Source: an uncultured Dehalococcoidia bacterium
Lineage (GTDB): Bacteria; Chloroflexota; Dehalococcoidia; Lucifugimonadales; UBA3495
NCBI GenBank assembly: GCA_951812625.1
Contig: CATOSP010000002.1
Coordinates: forward strand, 1,218,880 to 1,282,879
Direction: 5' to 3'
DNA: 64,000 bases
Part shown: in pieces, positions 27,496-37,405 of the stretch
Layout of the letters: the number at the start of each line of letters is the position of its first letter
Position numbering within the stretch: the stretch's first letter is position 1
Made by a program: the position numbers and the translations under genes
The notes under the pieces: model-generated
What the model saw: the letters and a program-made list of their open reading frames with translations, nothing else
Databases searched by the model: none
What the model was told of the DNA's origin: nothing

Positions 27496-28137
27496 TTAGT
27501 ATATTGTCAGGATTGTGACGGTTGATCTATTCCTAGACCCACGAGATACGTGCAAGAAGGATGTCCGTGATATTGGGCAGGGATTTGCGGTTACGACACT
27601 CGTCGAGGCATTCGTGGCAGTCTCGATGGTAGTCCGTGACCGATTGAGAATGGGCGGAGACGGAAGCCAGAGCGGGTAAACTGTAGGATGAAGGGGTTCG
27701 GGCTAGGGCTTGTGCTCTCCGCTGGCAGCCTCCATTCGATGGTGTATTTCCCGGTCAGTTTAGGCAACTTCGTTGTTTAAGTTCCGGTTTTCGTCCCTTT
27801 GACATCTACTCTTGGCGTCTGGAGGACTGCCGAAGGGATATTTTGGATTCCTTGCCATTTCCATACATTTCGGCCTATGGTTTGGTCATGGAGAGTCCGG
27901 CGGGCGTCTTGGCACATGAAATCCTCAGGGCGATGTTCCACATTCTCCATGAGCGGTACTCAGAGCCCCGCTCGGCCCCAGGCCGAGCTTGAGGCGTACC
28001 AGACATGATAGGGGAATGTAACCAGGGTTCGAAACGGGGACTTGCCAGTGGCGTAGGGTGCGTAAGCCATCGTGGGAGGGAACCACTCCCGGTCGGGCTG
28101 CTTGCAAGCTCCAATTGCTACACTATCTTGGGTGGTC
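27496..28137. other. 640-bp stretch without recognisable gene
   Basis: Only short open frames without codon preference or known motifs are seen on either strand. It lies between the MITE and the 3' end of an ISAs1-like transposase remnant and may be degraded host or mobile-element DNA. Confidence 0.5.
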
Positions 28138-29087
28138 TCACGTCAGGGCAATCGCGTCTTGACCGAGGAGGACTTTGAGGAAGTAATGTTCTCGCCAACC
28201 GGCTTGCAGACGTTTGCCTTGAATACCCACCTTGAGGCTGGTTTCCCGTTTCAGCAAGTTGTGGGAAATCTGACGCAGAGTCGCCATGTTCTGCGGCCCA
28301 TGGTTCTTACGCACCCGGCACTGGCCCTCCCGAAAGGTCACGTCCAGGCTCCAATGCAGTGAGTTCCCGACGCTCCGATGGGCACGCACCGCCGCCAGCA
28401 ACTCCCCGGCCAATGCCTTCAGACTGCTGATGTAGTACCGGGGTTGCACCGTGGTCCCCTCTCCAGGGTACCGATGGCACACCATTTTGACCACCGGGCG
28501 GAGGGCGGGCCGCTTTTGTCCAGTGCTCTGATAGTCCAGCTCAAGGGGTCACCGATGGCCCAGCACTCCCGCCGTTCTATTCGTCCGTGGTCCTTGCCCA
28601 CGGTGAGGGCGTAGTCGTAGGGCACCACCTCGAAGCCAAATTCCTCTGCCCCCTCAAACAGGTCCCGCACATCCTCGTACAAATGTCCCTGGTTCTCCTT
28701 CACCGCCAGCACGTAGTCGGCGTCACCGTCCAAAATCCCCCTGGCTATCTCCTTCTGGGATCCCATGGCATCAATGGTAACGATGCATCCTTTCAATTCC
28801 AGCAGTTCCAACAACCGGGGTACAGCGGTGATTTCGTCGGACTTGTCTTCAGTCTTTACTTGTCCCAGAGCAAGGGTGTTGGCCGGGGCCCAGGCGCTGA
28901 CCAGATGGATGGCCTCTTTGCATGGCCTCTTGTCATGGGAACGGCGCGCCGTCTTGCCGTCAATGGCCACCACCTCTCCGGGTATGAGGTCCGCTATTGC
29001 CTGGGTCCACTCCATGAAGCACCGTTGAAACTGCTCCGGGTCCAGCCGGGAAAACCCATCACCAAAGGTGTCGTGGGAGGGGAGGGC
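28138..29087 (-). pseudogene. ISAs1-family transposase remnant, 5' truncated and frameshifted
   Basis: Starts abruptly at LPSHDTFGDGFSRLDPEQF, a segment usually about 90-110 residues into ISAs1 transposases. IAIDGK-like VVAIDGKTARRSHD and VTIDAMGSQKEIA carry two catalytic Asp residues, and YVLAVKENQGHLYEDV follows. Near 28515 the frame shifts, after which VKMVCHRYPGEG, RYYISSLKALAGELL, NSLHWSLDVTFREGQCRVRK and NLLKRE complete the C terminus. The 5' part is cut off by the terminal repeat of the IS4-like element at 29088, so that element inserted into this one. Confidence 0.82.
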
Positions 29088-30415
29088 TGACAGGGGCATG
29101 TATGGGGTTTTCAGGACGGCGCATGGTGCGTAATCTCCAGGTTGGGCTTGGGCTGTGGCCAGGGTTCGGGCAGGAGCCAGACCCGGCTCTAGAGGCGACC
29201 CTTGAGCAACAACCGGCGCAGCCAGTCGATGCCGTGGCGTATTACGCTGACTGTGCGCGCCGGGCGGCTCCGGGAGTCCCGGTGGGTGTCAGCCACGGCT
29301 TTGGGCGGCGTGCGCAAGTTGCCTGGGGCGATGCTGCGGTCCTGGGCGTCCTCCACCCTGGTGCCGTAGGCCAGGGCCATCAGGGTGGCCACCGGCAGCA
29401 CCAGCCAGTGGCGGGAGATGCGAGCCGGGTCAGTGCGGCGGGTCTTGTCCCACTTCCAGCCCAGGCTCTTGATGGCCTTGAAGCCCAGTTCGATCCAGAA
29501 GCGCAGGGCGTACCAGCTGGGTCCCGCCTTATCGGGCACCAGATCGGTGAGGATGATCCAAGGTTCTTCCTGCCCGGCGTACCAGACCACCAGGAGAGTG
29601 CAGCGGCGCTGGGCGCTGGGGGTGCCGAAGGCAGTGCCGCGGCCAATCCAGGCAGTGTCGGGAACGGATACGAAGGCCCGGGCGGGTAATCGTTTGCCGC
29701 CGTCGGCGCAGAAGGTGATGTTCTTCCGGCAGCGCATACAGGGATGCCAGCCTTGGGCGCGTATCTGCCGCCACAGCTTGGGGCTGGATATGCCCCGGTC
29801 GCAGAGCACGATGACGGTCATTTCCCTGGGAACCGCCGGGGCGAGCTCCTTGAGCAGTTCCACCGTGGGGTCCATCCAGGAGCCGCGTTGGGTGGCTTTG
29901 CGGATGCGCCAAGCCACCGGAATGGCGCAACTGCGCTAGTGCACGCTGATGACGATGGCGGTGGTCTGGTCGCCCTTGAGGGTTGGATCAACGGCCAGGG
30001 CGAGACGTTCGGAATGCCACCAGCAGAGAACCCACCGCAGCAACGGCGCGAAGCAGAGGCTTACGTCCAGTTCGGTCTGGCAGGGACGGGCCCGGTCGCT
30101 GCCGTCGTAGAGCCATTCCCGGAGATACTGTCGAAACTTGTTCCATCCACCCCAGGGCGAGAAGGCCGAGACCACAGCGTTCTGGCCGGCAGCGCCGGCC
30201 AGAACGGCCCCACAGACCCACAGGACCAGGCCGGCCAACTATGGCCGGGAGAGGCGAGGCAGATGCGTTTTAATGACCTGCCGCATCTTATAGCATTCTC
30301 CGGGAAGGCGCATGGGACACCTCCGGCGCCTGGTTTCGTGACTGCTGCCAAGATGCCGGAACCCCGTGCGCTTTCCAAGTTTTCAGACCATTTCAGCCGT
30401 TACATACCCCTGTCA
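29088..30415 (-). mobile_element. IS4-family element inserted into ISAs1-like gene
   Basis: Ends are TGACAGGGGCATGTA on the left and the inverse of TGACAGGGGTATGTA on the right, one mismatch. GGGAGGGG occurs just outside both ends (29075 and 30416), an imperfect duplication of about 12 bp as expected for this family. The transposase reads on the minus strand. Confidence 0.75.
29189..30313 (-). pseudogene. IS4-like transposase with two in-frame TAG codons
   Basis: From ATG 30313, with GGAGGTG upstream, the frame reads MRLPGECYKM and is stopped by TAG at 30239-30241 where a Gln is likely, then continues LAGLVLWVCGAVLAG. The first catalytic Asp is in LALAVDPTLKG. A second TAG (29936-29938) follows VISVH, where relatives usually have Tyr. 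Then RSCAIPVAW, VIVLCDRGISSPKLW (second Asp) and YALRFWIELGFKAIK, which fits the Y-R-E-K signature of IS4. No frameshift is present, only the two ambers. Confidence 0.85.
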
Positions 30416-30812
30416 GGGAGGGGTGGGGGTGCGTAATTCCGTTTTAGGGAGCGCGTTGGGGCCCAGCAGAAACTGCCGGGCCCGTGAAGGTCCGGTTCGT
30501 CGTTGATCAAATTCCTGCCTCAGTCAATATGCTTGCCGGAAGGGGGAACACCGCTGGGCGGCCATCGAATGTCTCCGGTCACGGACCGGCCACAATGTGG
30601 CCCCTGCGGCCGTTTCACCCACACCGGATTCCAGCACAACCATCTCCGTTGTGGCGGGTTTCAATGCGCTATGGCCCACGCAAAACACCTGCCAGGAGAT
30701 GGCATGCGCCAACGGAGGCCGTGCCAAGGTTCCTTTGTACACAATTTGACCTTGAGTTCCGGTGCTCCATTTAGCGCGTTTCCTGGCTGTCACTTCATAC
30801 AGACTTTTGGGG

Positions 30813-30850
30813 TATACAAATGTATATCGCTTTGTACGCCGGGATGTACA
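30813..30850. promoter_or_regulatory. paired inverted repeats upstream of histidine kinase
   Basis: TATACA-AA-TGTATA (30813-30826) and TGTAC-N8-GTACA (30833-30850) lie in the otherwise gene-free 570-bp region between the IS4-like element and the kinase, about 140-170 bp before its start. They look like operator half-sites, possibly for autoregulation by the response regulator. No binding protein can be named. Confidence 0.3.
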
Positions 30851-30986
30851 CATTCCGACCTAGCATCCGCCGCTGAGCAGGCGATATATTTGACCCGGAG
30901 ACTTGCGCAGACCAATAGTCACCCATCCCAGGGTGCAGCAATGGAGCCAACCCGTGCGGCGGGCGCTGCTGTCCAGGGTGGATTTC

Positions 30987-32231
30987 ATGGCGACGGGCTG
31001 GCCGTTGACTGTCTTGATGACCGACGAACACACCACAGGGAACCGGCTGGAGCGGCTCTTCCGGGCCGACCCCGACGTTGTGCGCCACGCGGTGAGGGTG
31101 TCGATCTGGGGACGCTGGTACATCTGGCTGGTCGGCGCCGTCATGCTGGCGCGCCGTCCGGGTCTTTGGTATCCCGAAAACATCGAGCTGGCGTTTGTGA
31201 ACGTATTGGTGGCGGCCATCAACGGTTTCGTCCACTACTGGCTCCACACAAACCGGTCAGTAACCTGGTTCTGGATGCTCGTTCTCTGCGCCGTTGACAT
31301 CGCGCTGATAACGGGCAACATCGCCGTCAACGGGAGATTCGAAGGCTACTTCTTCGTCGCCTACTACCCAGCCCTCGCCATGTTTGCCGTGGTCTTCTCT
31401 TCGCTCTGGCTCATCCTGGCCTGGGTCACCGCCACGGCCGTAGTCTACTACCTTGTGAGCGTCGCGGCGGGTCCCGGCCTCGACCTTGAAATGGTGCAAG
31501 ACCATGCGTTGGCGGCTAGGCTGTCCGTGATGTATCTCGTTGCCGTGGGCGTCAGCCTGATCGTCCGGTTCGAACGCGACAGGAGACGGGCCGCAATGGA
31601 GCGGGAGCGCCGGATGCACGAGGAGCGCATCGAGCTCTCCCAGTCCATCCACGACACCACCGCCCAGACCGCCTACATGATCGGGCTGGGCATAGAGGGG
31701 GCCATGAAGCTGGCCGGAGACTCGAACCCGGTGCTGACGGAAAGGCTGGCGGCGACGGCGGCTCTGTCCAGATCGGCCATGTGGGAGCTTAGAAAGCCCA
31801 TCGACATGGGCCGCATCTTCGAGGGTCGGGAACTGGCTCGCGTGCTGGGCGGGCACACCGCGACCTTCGCCAGGATCACCTCGGTCCCCGCGGAAATGGT
31901 GCAGTCGGGACAGGAGCCGCCGCTGTCCGCTGAGGTCAGGAGCGGCCTCTTCTCCATCGCCCACAACGCCCTGGCCAACGCTTTCCTGCACGCGCGGGCC
32001 GGGAGGGTGGAGGTCAGGCTCGACTTCCAGGCCGACTCCACCCGGCTGTCCATCTCCGACGACGGGGTCGGCCTCCCGGAGGACTACGCCGGGCGGGGCC
32101 GGGGCTTCAGCGGCATGGAGGCGGACGCCGAGCGGATGGGAGGCAGGCTGATCGTTGAATCGGGCGGACCCGGAGGGGGGACGATCATCACCTGCGTGGT
32201 CCCCCGCGAGTCCGCCGTAGGGGGAGGCTGA
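30987..32231 (+). CDS. sensor histidine kinase, NarL-partner (HisKA_3) type
   Basis: About 414 residues. The N-terminal half has five or six predicted membrane segments (for example about 45-55, 68-84, 95-112, 121-138, 140-160 and 178-194) and no large extracellular sensor domain. The dimerisation/phosphoacceptor helix has H222 in ELSQSIHDTTAQ. ATP-binding boxes are AHNALANAFLHA (N box), DDGVGLP (G1) and GRGFSGMEADAERMGG (G2). ATG 30987 was picked because AGGGTGGA lies six bases upstream; an upstream in-frame ATG at 30903 lacks such a site. The response-regulator gene starts one base after the stop. Confidence 0.88.
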   Translation: MATGWPLTVLMTDEHTTGNRLERLFRADPDVVRHAVRVSIWGRWYIWLVGAVMLARRPGLWYPENIELAFVNVLVAAINGFVHYWLHTNRSVTWFWMLVLCAVDIALITGNIAVNGRFEGYFFVAYYPALAMFAVVFSSLWLILAWVTATAVVYYLVSVAAGPGLDLEMVQDHALAARLSVMYLVAVGVSLIVRFERDRRRAAMERERRMHEERIELSQSIHDTTAQTAYMIGLGIEGAMKLAGDSNPVLTERLAATAALSRSAMWELRKPIDMGRIFEGRELARVLGGHTATFARITSVPAEMVQSGQEPPLSAEVRSGLFSIAHNALANAFLHARAGRVEVRLDFQADSTRLSISDDGVGLPEDYAGRGRGFSGMEADAERMGGRLIVESGGPGGGTIITCVVPRESAVGGG

Positions 32232-32232
32232 T

Positions 32233-32919
32233 ATGTCATCGACCAATGGGATCAGGGTGATGTTGGTGGACGACCATCCCATCACCAGGAGGGGCCTGCG
32301 GGAGGTCCTGGAGGACTCGGGAGGGTTCGACGTCGTGGCCCAGGCGGCTGACGGCGTTGAGGCGGTCACTTGGGCGGAGGAGACGAAGCCTGATGTCATC
32401 GTCATGGACGTGCTGATGCCCAGGAAGGACGGAGTGGAGGCCTGCCGGGACATCCTGGACCTGCTGCCGGAGACGAAGGTGCTGATGCTCACGGCCTCAA
32501 CCGAGGACGACGCGGTGATCGAGGCGATTGCCGCCGGGGCCACGGGCTTCGTTCAGAAGTACTCGGGAGGCGATGAGCTGGTGGACGCCATCCGGCAGGT
32601 TGCCGGGGGGCGCTTGGTGATCCCGGACGAGGCGATGCGGCGGGTCTTCAAGCTGATACGGTGCGGGACCGCTCTGATGCCCGGTCCGAAGGTGCTGACG
32701 GTGAGGGAACGGGAGGTGCTCACCCACTTCGCCAAGGGCAAGTCGTACGCCCAGATAGCCAAGGCCCTGGGGGTCGGCACCGTGACGGTCAGGAACGCCA
32801 TCTATCGGGTGCAGGACAAGTTGGCACTCGACTCCAAGCAGGAGATCGTGGTGTGGGCCGTCCGAAACCGCCTGCTGGACGGGGAGTCGAGCCCGGATGC
32901 GGGCGACCCGGGGAGCTAG
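32233..32919 (+). CDS. response regulator, NarL/FixJ (REC + LuxR HTH) type
   Basis: DNA-binding regulator of 228 residues. Receiver domain residues 8-125: acidic pocket VDDHP, phospho-acceptor D59 in VIVMDVLMP, conserved Thr/Ser (LTAST) and K109 (FVQKY). The LuxR-type helix-turn-helix covers about 155-218 with LTVREREVLTHFAKGKSY and IAKALGVGTVTVRNAIYRV. It begins one base after the kinase stop, so the two are a coupled pair. Target genes are not evident; the neighbours are an IS cluster and the defence island. Confidence 0.92.
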   Translation: MSSTNGIRVMLVDDHPITRRGLREVLEDSGGFDVVAQAADGVEAVTWAEETKPDVIVMDVLMPRKDGVEACRDILDLLPETKVLMLTASTEDDAVIEAIAAGATGFVQKYSGGDELVDAIRQVAGGRLVIPDEAMRRVFKLIRCGTALMPGPKVLTVREREVLTHFAKGKSYAQIAKALGVGTVTVRNAIYRVQDKLALDSKQEIVVWAVRNRLLDGESSPDAGDPGS

Positions 32920-33000
32920 ATTTTGCGCGACCGGAACCCGGGTACGAGCATCTAACATCAAACGGCGTTTCGAACATTGAGGCCAGATGTGGTAGGAATG

Positions 33001-33357
33001 AACCTGAGCAATCTCTTCAAGGAATCCAATCCGGAGAAGGTCAAACTGAACCTCAAGGCGGTCGAGTTCGAAATCTCGTTCTTGGAGGCTGACAGGGGTG
33101 CAACTTGGGACCTCTACGTCGAGATGCTCACCCGAACGGGTTGGCGCAAGAGCCGAGACCGAGGGACTGGGGGTATTCCCACTGTAGTAGCGCCGTCTAC
33201 CGCCCAAGGCGGATTCAAAACAGTGCAGCCTATCGTCTGCCTCAGCCGCCCAGACCGCCAAGCCACAACTTCAAGACGAAGGCTCTTGATTTTGACCAGT
33301 TATGTGGGCCTGGATGGACTCGAATTGCGAACTTTTCGGTGGGAGGTCTCGATGTAG
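33001..33357 (+). CDS. truncated hypothetical protein at island boundary
   Basis: Residues from MNLSNLFKESNPEKVKLN to about FLEADRGATWDLYVEMLTR resemble the N terminus of a widespread small uncharacterised family (EAD-x-AAWELYVELLTR, from memory). After about residue 45 the similarity ends and the sequence becomes low-quality. The frame runs across the tRNA-Ile-derived repeat at 33304, so the gene is probably a stub cut by insertion of the island. Confidence 0.4.
   Translation, partial: NLSNLFKESNPEKVKLNLKAVEFEISFLEADRGATWDLYVEMLTRTGWRKSRDRGTGGIPTVVAPSTAQGGFKTVQPIVCLSRPDRQATTSRRRLLILTSYVGLDGLELRTFRWEVSM
33304..33324 (-). repeat. left copy of 21-bp tRNA-Ile 3'-end repeat (putative att site)
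   Basis: GTGGGCCTGGATGGACTCGAA is identical to 45020-45040, where it is part of a longer tRNA-Ile 3' half. On the minus strand it reads TTCGAGTCCATCCAGGCCCAC, the T-loop to acceptor end. The two copies are direct repeats 11.7 kb apart and enclose the restriction/defence genes. Confidence 0.7.
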
Positions 33358-33656
33358 GAGGTCGCAGGCGGGGAGGCGACCTACCAAATCCAAGACTGGC
33401 GGCAGGAGTTGCGAAACCGCTACGGAGTCTCCACGGATCACGAACTTCACGTCTCCGACCTGCTGGCCGGGAGACGAACGCTGGCATATAACAGCAATAC
33501 CGACCTGATGCTCACCCCCAGGTGCCCGATCCCATTTAAGGATAGGCAAACCCGCATGTCATTCCCCATCTTGAGGTAAAATGGGGAGTAAGGGGTCTGA
33601 CCGAAATGTAGATATCCCAACTTGGATAAGCCGTAATAGCATCGGGGGTCGTAAGA

Positions 33657-34341
33657 ATGGATGAAGCAGCGGAATGTCCGCTTGCCGAAACAGACGACAA
33701 GTTCAGCGAGGCTCACAATTTCATTGAGAGAATGATGATTGAATACCACGAACCGATGGCCTTTAGATATAACCTAAACGCATTTCTCCAAGCTCTGAGA
33801 AATGTTACTTTCGTGCTTCAAAAAAAACCTCTCGCATCGTGACGGATTCCGAGAATGGTATCGGGTACGACAGGATACAATGAGAGAGGACCCGTTACTT
33901 CACCAATTCGCCGATGGCCGTAACATCGTGGTTAAACAGAGGAGCCTCGAAATCAATAGTGAGGCGGCGATAGGTATCTTCAGAGGGCGAACACTCAAAT
34001 TAGGGTTTCCCATGGATGTGCCGACGCACGCGTCATCGAAACATATAGTTGAAAACGTGGCTCCTATAAGTGGATTGATTGAGCCAGAACACTTTGCAAT
34101 AGACGAGCAGTATGGTGTTCGAAGGGAGTGGTATGCCCCTGAACTTGGGGAGAGCAACGTCATCACTCTCTGCGATCTTGCATGGGTAAAGATTGGTCGA
34201 GTCCTATCAGAAGCACATGACTTCGCGGGATGGCATTCCTTGCCGCCAATCGAGCATGGCCATAGAGTGGAGAATTGTAACGTTCTCTTAGAAATGGATG
34301 TTGACCCGAGTCTCCCCCTAAAGTGGGGCTGGGTCGAATAA
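33657..34341 (+). pseudogene. hypothetical protein gene frameshifted at an A8 run
   Basis: The first frame reads MDEAAECPLAETDD, MIEYHEPMAFRYNLNAFLQ and ALRNVTFVLQKK, then ends at 33842. At the A8 run (33820-33827) the frame 33802-34341 picks up with KNLSHRDGFREWYRVRQD and continues through NIVVKQRSLEI to the end. Joined, they give about 228 residues resembling a common uncharacterised bacterial family with the pattern FNLNAFLxAxRNVTFVLQ. Function unknown. Either the gene is broken or the homopolymer length is a sequencing error. Confidence 0.6.
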
Positions 34342-34921
34342 ACCACATTACGGCGATGGTCTTGTCAGGACTTGAGGCAAGAACATTAGGACGTGGGGAG
34401 ATGGCGCCATGATCTGCTCCCCGAAAACCGATCCATCTGCGATTCGAGCTTTGCAATACTTTCCTCCTTGCCAACTCAGTTCTTATCGTCCCACGAAGAT
34501 GGCTGGTTATACCCTAAGGCAGGTCGCTTTCGACGTGCGTTAAGCCGATGGGGCCGTAACCTTGGTTACCTCAACCCAGATGACATCGTGTCATCGACCC
34601 GCGTCCTGCACTGGAATCAGGATGAATCCCCGATCTAACAGCAACTCGGCGGTGGGCTTACACCTGCAACAACGACCCTTCGGCTGCACCATTCATATTG
34701 GTTAAATGCCTTGCCCTAAAGGACTGGGGGAGTGATGAATTCAGTAGGTCATAGCCGGGGGGTGGTGGGCCTAACTTGACGGAAGACAGTACCGTTTTCG
34801 AAATGTGTATGGACCTGTGACTTTCTGATTAGAGGGGCCTCTTTCCCATCGTCTACTATGCGATGCCATAGTGTAACCGGACTGCGAACGTCTGGATGTC
34901 TGAACAACACCCCACCCGACG
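34342..34921. other. 580-bp stretch without convincing gene
   Basis: One open frame (34393-34638, plus strand) has no recognised motif and poor codon bias. The stretch lies between the frameshifted gene and the hsdR stub and may hold further decayed hsdR sequence, which I could not align by eye. Confidence 0.4.
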
Positions 34922-35355
34922 TCAACTGAGGAACAGCACAATGTAGGGGCGGTGGGTATTGCGGTTTTCGGTGCCGGTGAACTGGTCGACTGTCAGTCAA
35001 TCGTTGGTTTCCGGGGCGTGGAAACCCAACCACCTGGGACCGCTTTCCCCGAATGGAGCCATCATCGCCCTGATACTCAATCATAACGCCGTTGACCAGC
35101 ATTCTGTGAAAGGAGCGATTGCGAGCCTTCAGCGTCGCCCCCAGGCTGGATCAACTTGCGGAGCGCGTCGTGTAAAGCCGAGACCGGCAGGCTAGGGTTC
35201 AATCGGGCCAGAGCGTCCCGCAGCTGACGTTCCAAGACTGCTTGACCGTAGTTGTCGCTCTCCGCTCTGGGCGAATCAGGACCAATATCTGGGCCGTACG
35301 CCGTTTGCCAGCCGAAGGCGGCCTCTTCAACGTCGGATTCAATAAACGTAATCAT
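34922..35355 (-). pseudogene. hsdR 5' stub (type I restriction endonuclease R subunit)
   Basis: From ATG 35355 the frame reads ESDVEEAAFGWQTAYGPDIGP, SDNYGQAVLERQLRDALARL and LPVSALHDALRKL, the typical HsdR N terminus. A frameshift follows, then another frame gives MLVNGVMIEYQGDDGSIRGK, and a third gives TID, TGA, LTVDQFTGTENRNTHRP, all in HsdR order. It then ends at a stop at 34922. The nuclease and helicase domains are missing. It begins 8 bp after the end of the deoxyribosyltransferase-like gene. Confidence 0.8.
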
Positions 35356-35363
35356 GGAGTCCT

Positions 35364-36332
35364 TTACACCCCTGGTCCTTCTCCGATAACGCTGAGTATC
35401 CGATTCTTTAGCTTCTCCAAGAGTTCCTCGGGTGTAGACCAGACTATGTGATTGTAATGGCTGGTGTCGAAATGGAGAGTTTCCAAGGAGTCTTCATGGC
35501 AAGTGAAGATGACGGGCAGATCACGGCCTTTTGCAAGTCCCGCCTCATAATAGACGCCACCTCTAGCTCCCGCATCCCCATGAGTGAAGTCAGCGACGAC
35601 AAACCCTGAACGGCGAATCTCGGCTTCGATTTCATCGTCAATCCGGTTTATGTGTTCCTTCCTGTTGATAATCAACGGTGTGTATCCGGTGGTCTCTATC
35701 GCCGGACCGATGCCCTTCTCATAGGCTTCCTCCATGCTGGCGTCGAACCACATCGCTACGAAGGCTTGCGAACGGTCCGAGGTTCTTTCTTTAATGTCGA
35801 GTTCTTCCACTCTGCTATGGCCTTCAACGGTAACTTTCCAACCGGATCCGGGAATGCCCAGTTCAGGAGCTTCCATCCAACCCTTCTTTGACAGGTAATC
35901 AAGGAGGTATTCGATCTCAGCCCATTCTACTGACTCAGACCATGCAAAAAATTCATACTGGTTACGGAGAAATCGCAGTGGTACACCCACTTTCTCGATA
36001 CTGGAGGCAATTGCGATATATTTCAGCAACCTGTCCGCCCTCTGATAAACACGAAGTGAACGCTTCCGCAACACCGATTGAAGCACGTGAGGCGTAATTT
36101 CGGGCTGGTAGTTGCCAAGGGTGAATTGATCAACAATCCAAGTGGTGAGCCAGGCCTTTTCGCGATCCGAAAGTCGCTTGATGCGCAAATCAAGTAACAA
36201 TTGCGAGACTTTGTATCCGCTAAAGGCACGGTCGGAATCCTCGACCTCATACGTCTTTGCTATTGGATCGAAAGTTCCTTTAGCCTTGTACCTGTTCCCC
36301 CAAATTGGACACGTCTCGATTCTCTCCGTCAT
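35364..36332 (-). CDS. protein with C-terminal nucleoside 2-deoxyribosyltransferase-like domain
   Basis: About 322 residues. Residues 1-190 are an uncharacterised helical region. Residues about 195-300 have the pattern of NDT-like domains: QAFVAMWFDASMEEAYE, GYTPLIINRKEHINRIDDEI, SGFVVADFTHGDAGARGGVYYEAGLAKG, with a Glu (YYEAG) where the family has its catalytic Glu. Such domains act in nucleotide or NAD metabolism and serve as effectors in some antiphage systems. ATG 36332 has TAGGAGA upstream. Cargo of the type I restriction locus; possible abortive-infection effector (inference). Confidence 0.75.
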   Translation of the reverse strand: MTERIETCPIWGNRYKAKGTFDPIAKTYEVEDSDRAFSGYKVSQLLLDLRIKRLSDREKAWLTTWIVDQFTLGNYQPEITPHVLQSVLRKRSLRVYQRADRLLKYIAIASSIEKVGVPLRFLRNQYEFFAWSESVEWAEIEYLLDYLSKKGWMEAPELGIPGSGWKVTVEGHSRVEELDIKERTSDRSQAFVAMWFDASMEEAYEKGIGPAIETTGYTPLIINRKEHINRIDDEIEAEIRRSGFVVADFTHGDAGARGGVYYEAGLAKGRDLPVIFTCHEDSLETLHFDTSHYNHIVWSTPEELLEKLKNRILSVIGEGPGV

Positions 36333-36445
36333 GGTAGGTTCTCCTACGCCCGGCCGCACCGTATCCCGATTAGGGCTCCAAAAATGGAGTTACCCGTCAC
36401 CAATTCATATCGGCGGCAGGATGCACCAAATGCCACTGCCAATCC

Positions 36446-37270
36446 TTACCGATCCCCTGCCACATCGGCCAGGGCGGCTTTGAGGACCTGGAAACAGACC
36501 TTGGCCGTATGCTCATCGGGCTTGAATCCCGACGCCATTTGTTGATAGGGGTGGATATAGTTCCTGAAATCCCGCAACCCGTGGCTGAATTTCAGCACAT
36601 CTGGCTTCAGTAATCCGGTGTCGTGCGCCACGTTGATGAACTCCGACAAGGTCCATTCATGGAATTGCTTCACCTTGCCGTTTTGTTTTGGACTCGCGGG
36701 AGCCTGATTGAACTTTTGAGGCTCCCTTTGAGCTGCCCCGAGGAGAACCGCCTCCAACACGCTGCCACACTGGAATATGACCGACAGATGAGCACCTGCC
36801 GACAAACATGACTGGGCTTCTTTCAATCGATCCTGGATGATTCCAGACACAGCAAGGTCCACTGGCAGTTTCTGGATGTTCGGTATGTCGAATTCTCTCT
36901 TCAGAAATCCGTCGCCGGTCGTGGTATTGGATTCGATGGGTCTCCCGCTAAGCCTGGCAATAATTTCCCGACCCTTGCCGAGAGATATGAGGTCCGTTTC
37001 GCGTTCGCCCAGTTGGCATTGAGCTTCATAGTTATCGAGCATTTCGGACAGAACCCGAGCTACAAGTCCGTCCGCCTCCTGTTCCCAAAACGCGCGCATC
37101 TTCTTGGCTTTGGATGTGCCGTAGGTTAGATACTTGTTCCCATGAATTTCGACCCCGTGCCGTTTGAAGAACGCTCCAAACGAGGCATCAGAGAAGTCCA
37201 GGACGTATCCGGTTCCCATGTTGAGGACTTTCTCGATGTAACGCTGTTCCGTGACACTGAGGCTGCTCAT
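36446..37270 (-). CDS. AbiJ-like/HEPN-type protein
   Basis: Protein of 274 residues. The N-terminal part (LSVTEQRYIEKVLNMGTGYV, DASFGAFFKRHGVEIHGNKY, KMRAFWEQE) resembles N-terminal domains linked with AbiJ abortive-infection proteins. The C-terminal part has a helical region ending in LRDFRNYIHP, which fits the HEPN RNase motif R-x(4-6)-H. GGAGGAG lies eight bases before the ATG. It lies in the same direction as its cargo neighbours. A role as an RNA-cleaving abortive-infection effector is inferred from the motif and the context. Confidence 0.7.
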   Translation of the reverse strand: MSSLSVTEQRYIEKVLNMGTGYVLDFSDASFGAFFKRHGVEIHGNKYLTYGTSKAKKMRAFWEQEADGLVARVLSEMLDNYEAQCQLGERETDLISLGKGREIIARLSGRPIESNTTTGDGFLKREFDIPNIQKLPVDLAVSGIIQDRLKEAQSCLSAGAHLSVIFQCGSVLEAVLLGAAQREPQKFNQAPASPKQNGKVKQFHEWTLSEFINVAHDTGLLKPDVLKFSHGLRDFRNYIHPYQQMASGFKPDEHTAKVCFQVLKAALADVAGDR

Positions 37271-37405
37271 GCAGTTCTACTCCTCCACCACACTTCGGGA
37301 CCACTTGAAAAGTGTCCAGGCTTCCTGTGTGTCTCGATTGGCCTAGAGATTGATGAATTCAAACCCGGATAGACCACCGCATTGGAAGTTGATTCGACAA
37401 CTCTT

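Noticed and set aside
27799-28008. Short open frame in the gap between the MITE and the ISAs1 remnant
   Set aside because: No start signal or recognisable motif; both strands look non-coding.
34393-34638. Open frame of 81 codons in the island
   Set aside because: No motif, no family likeness and irregular codon use; could be decayed DNA.
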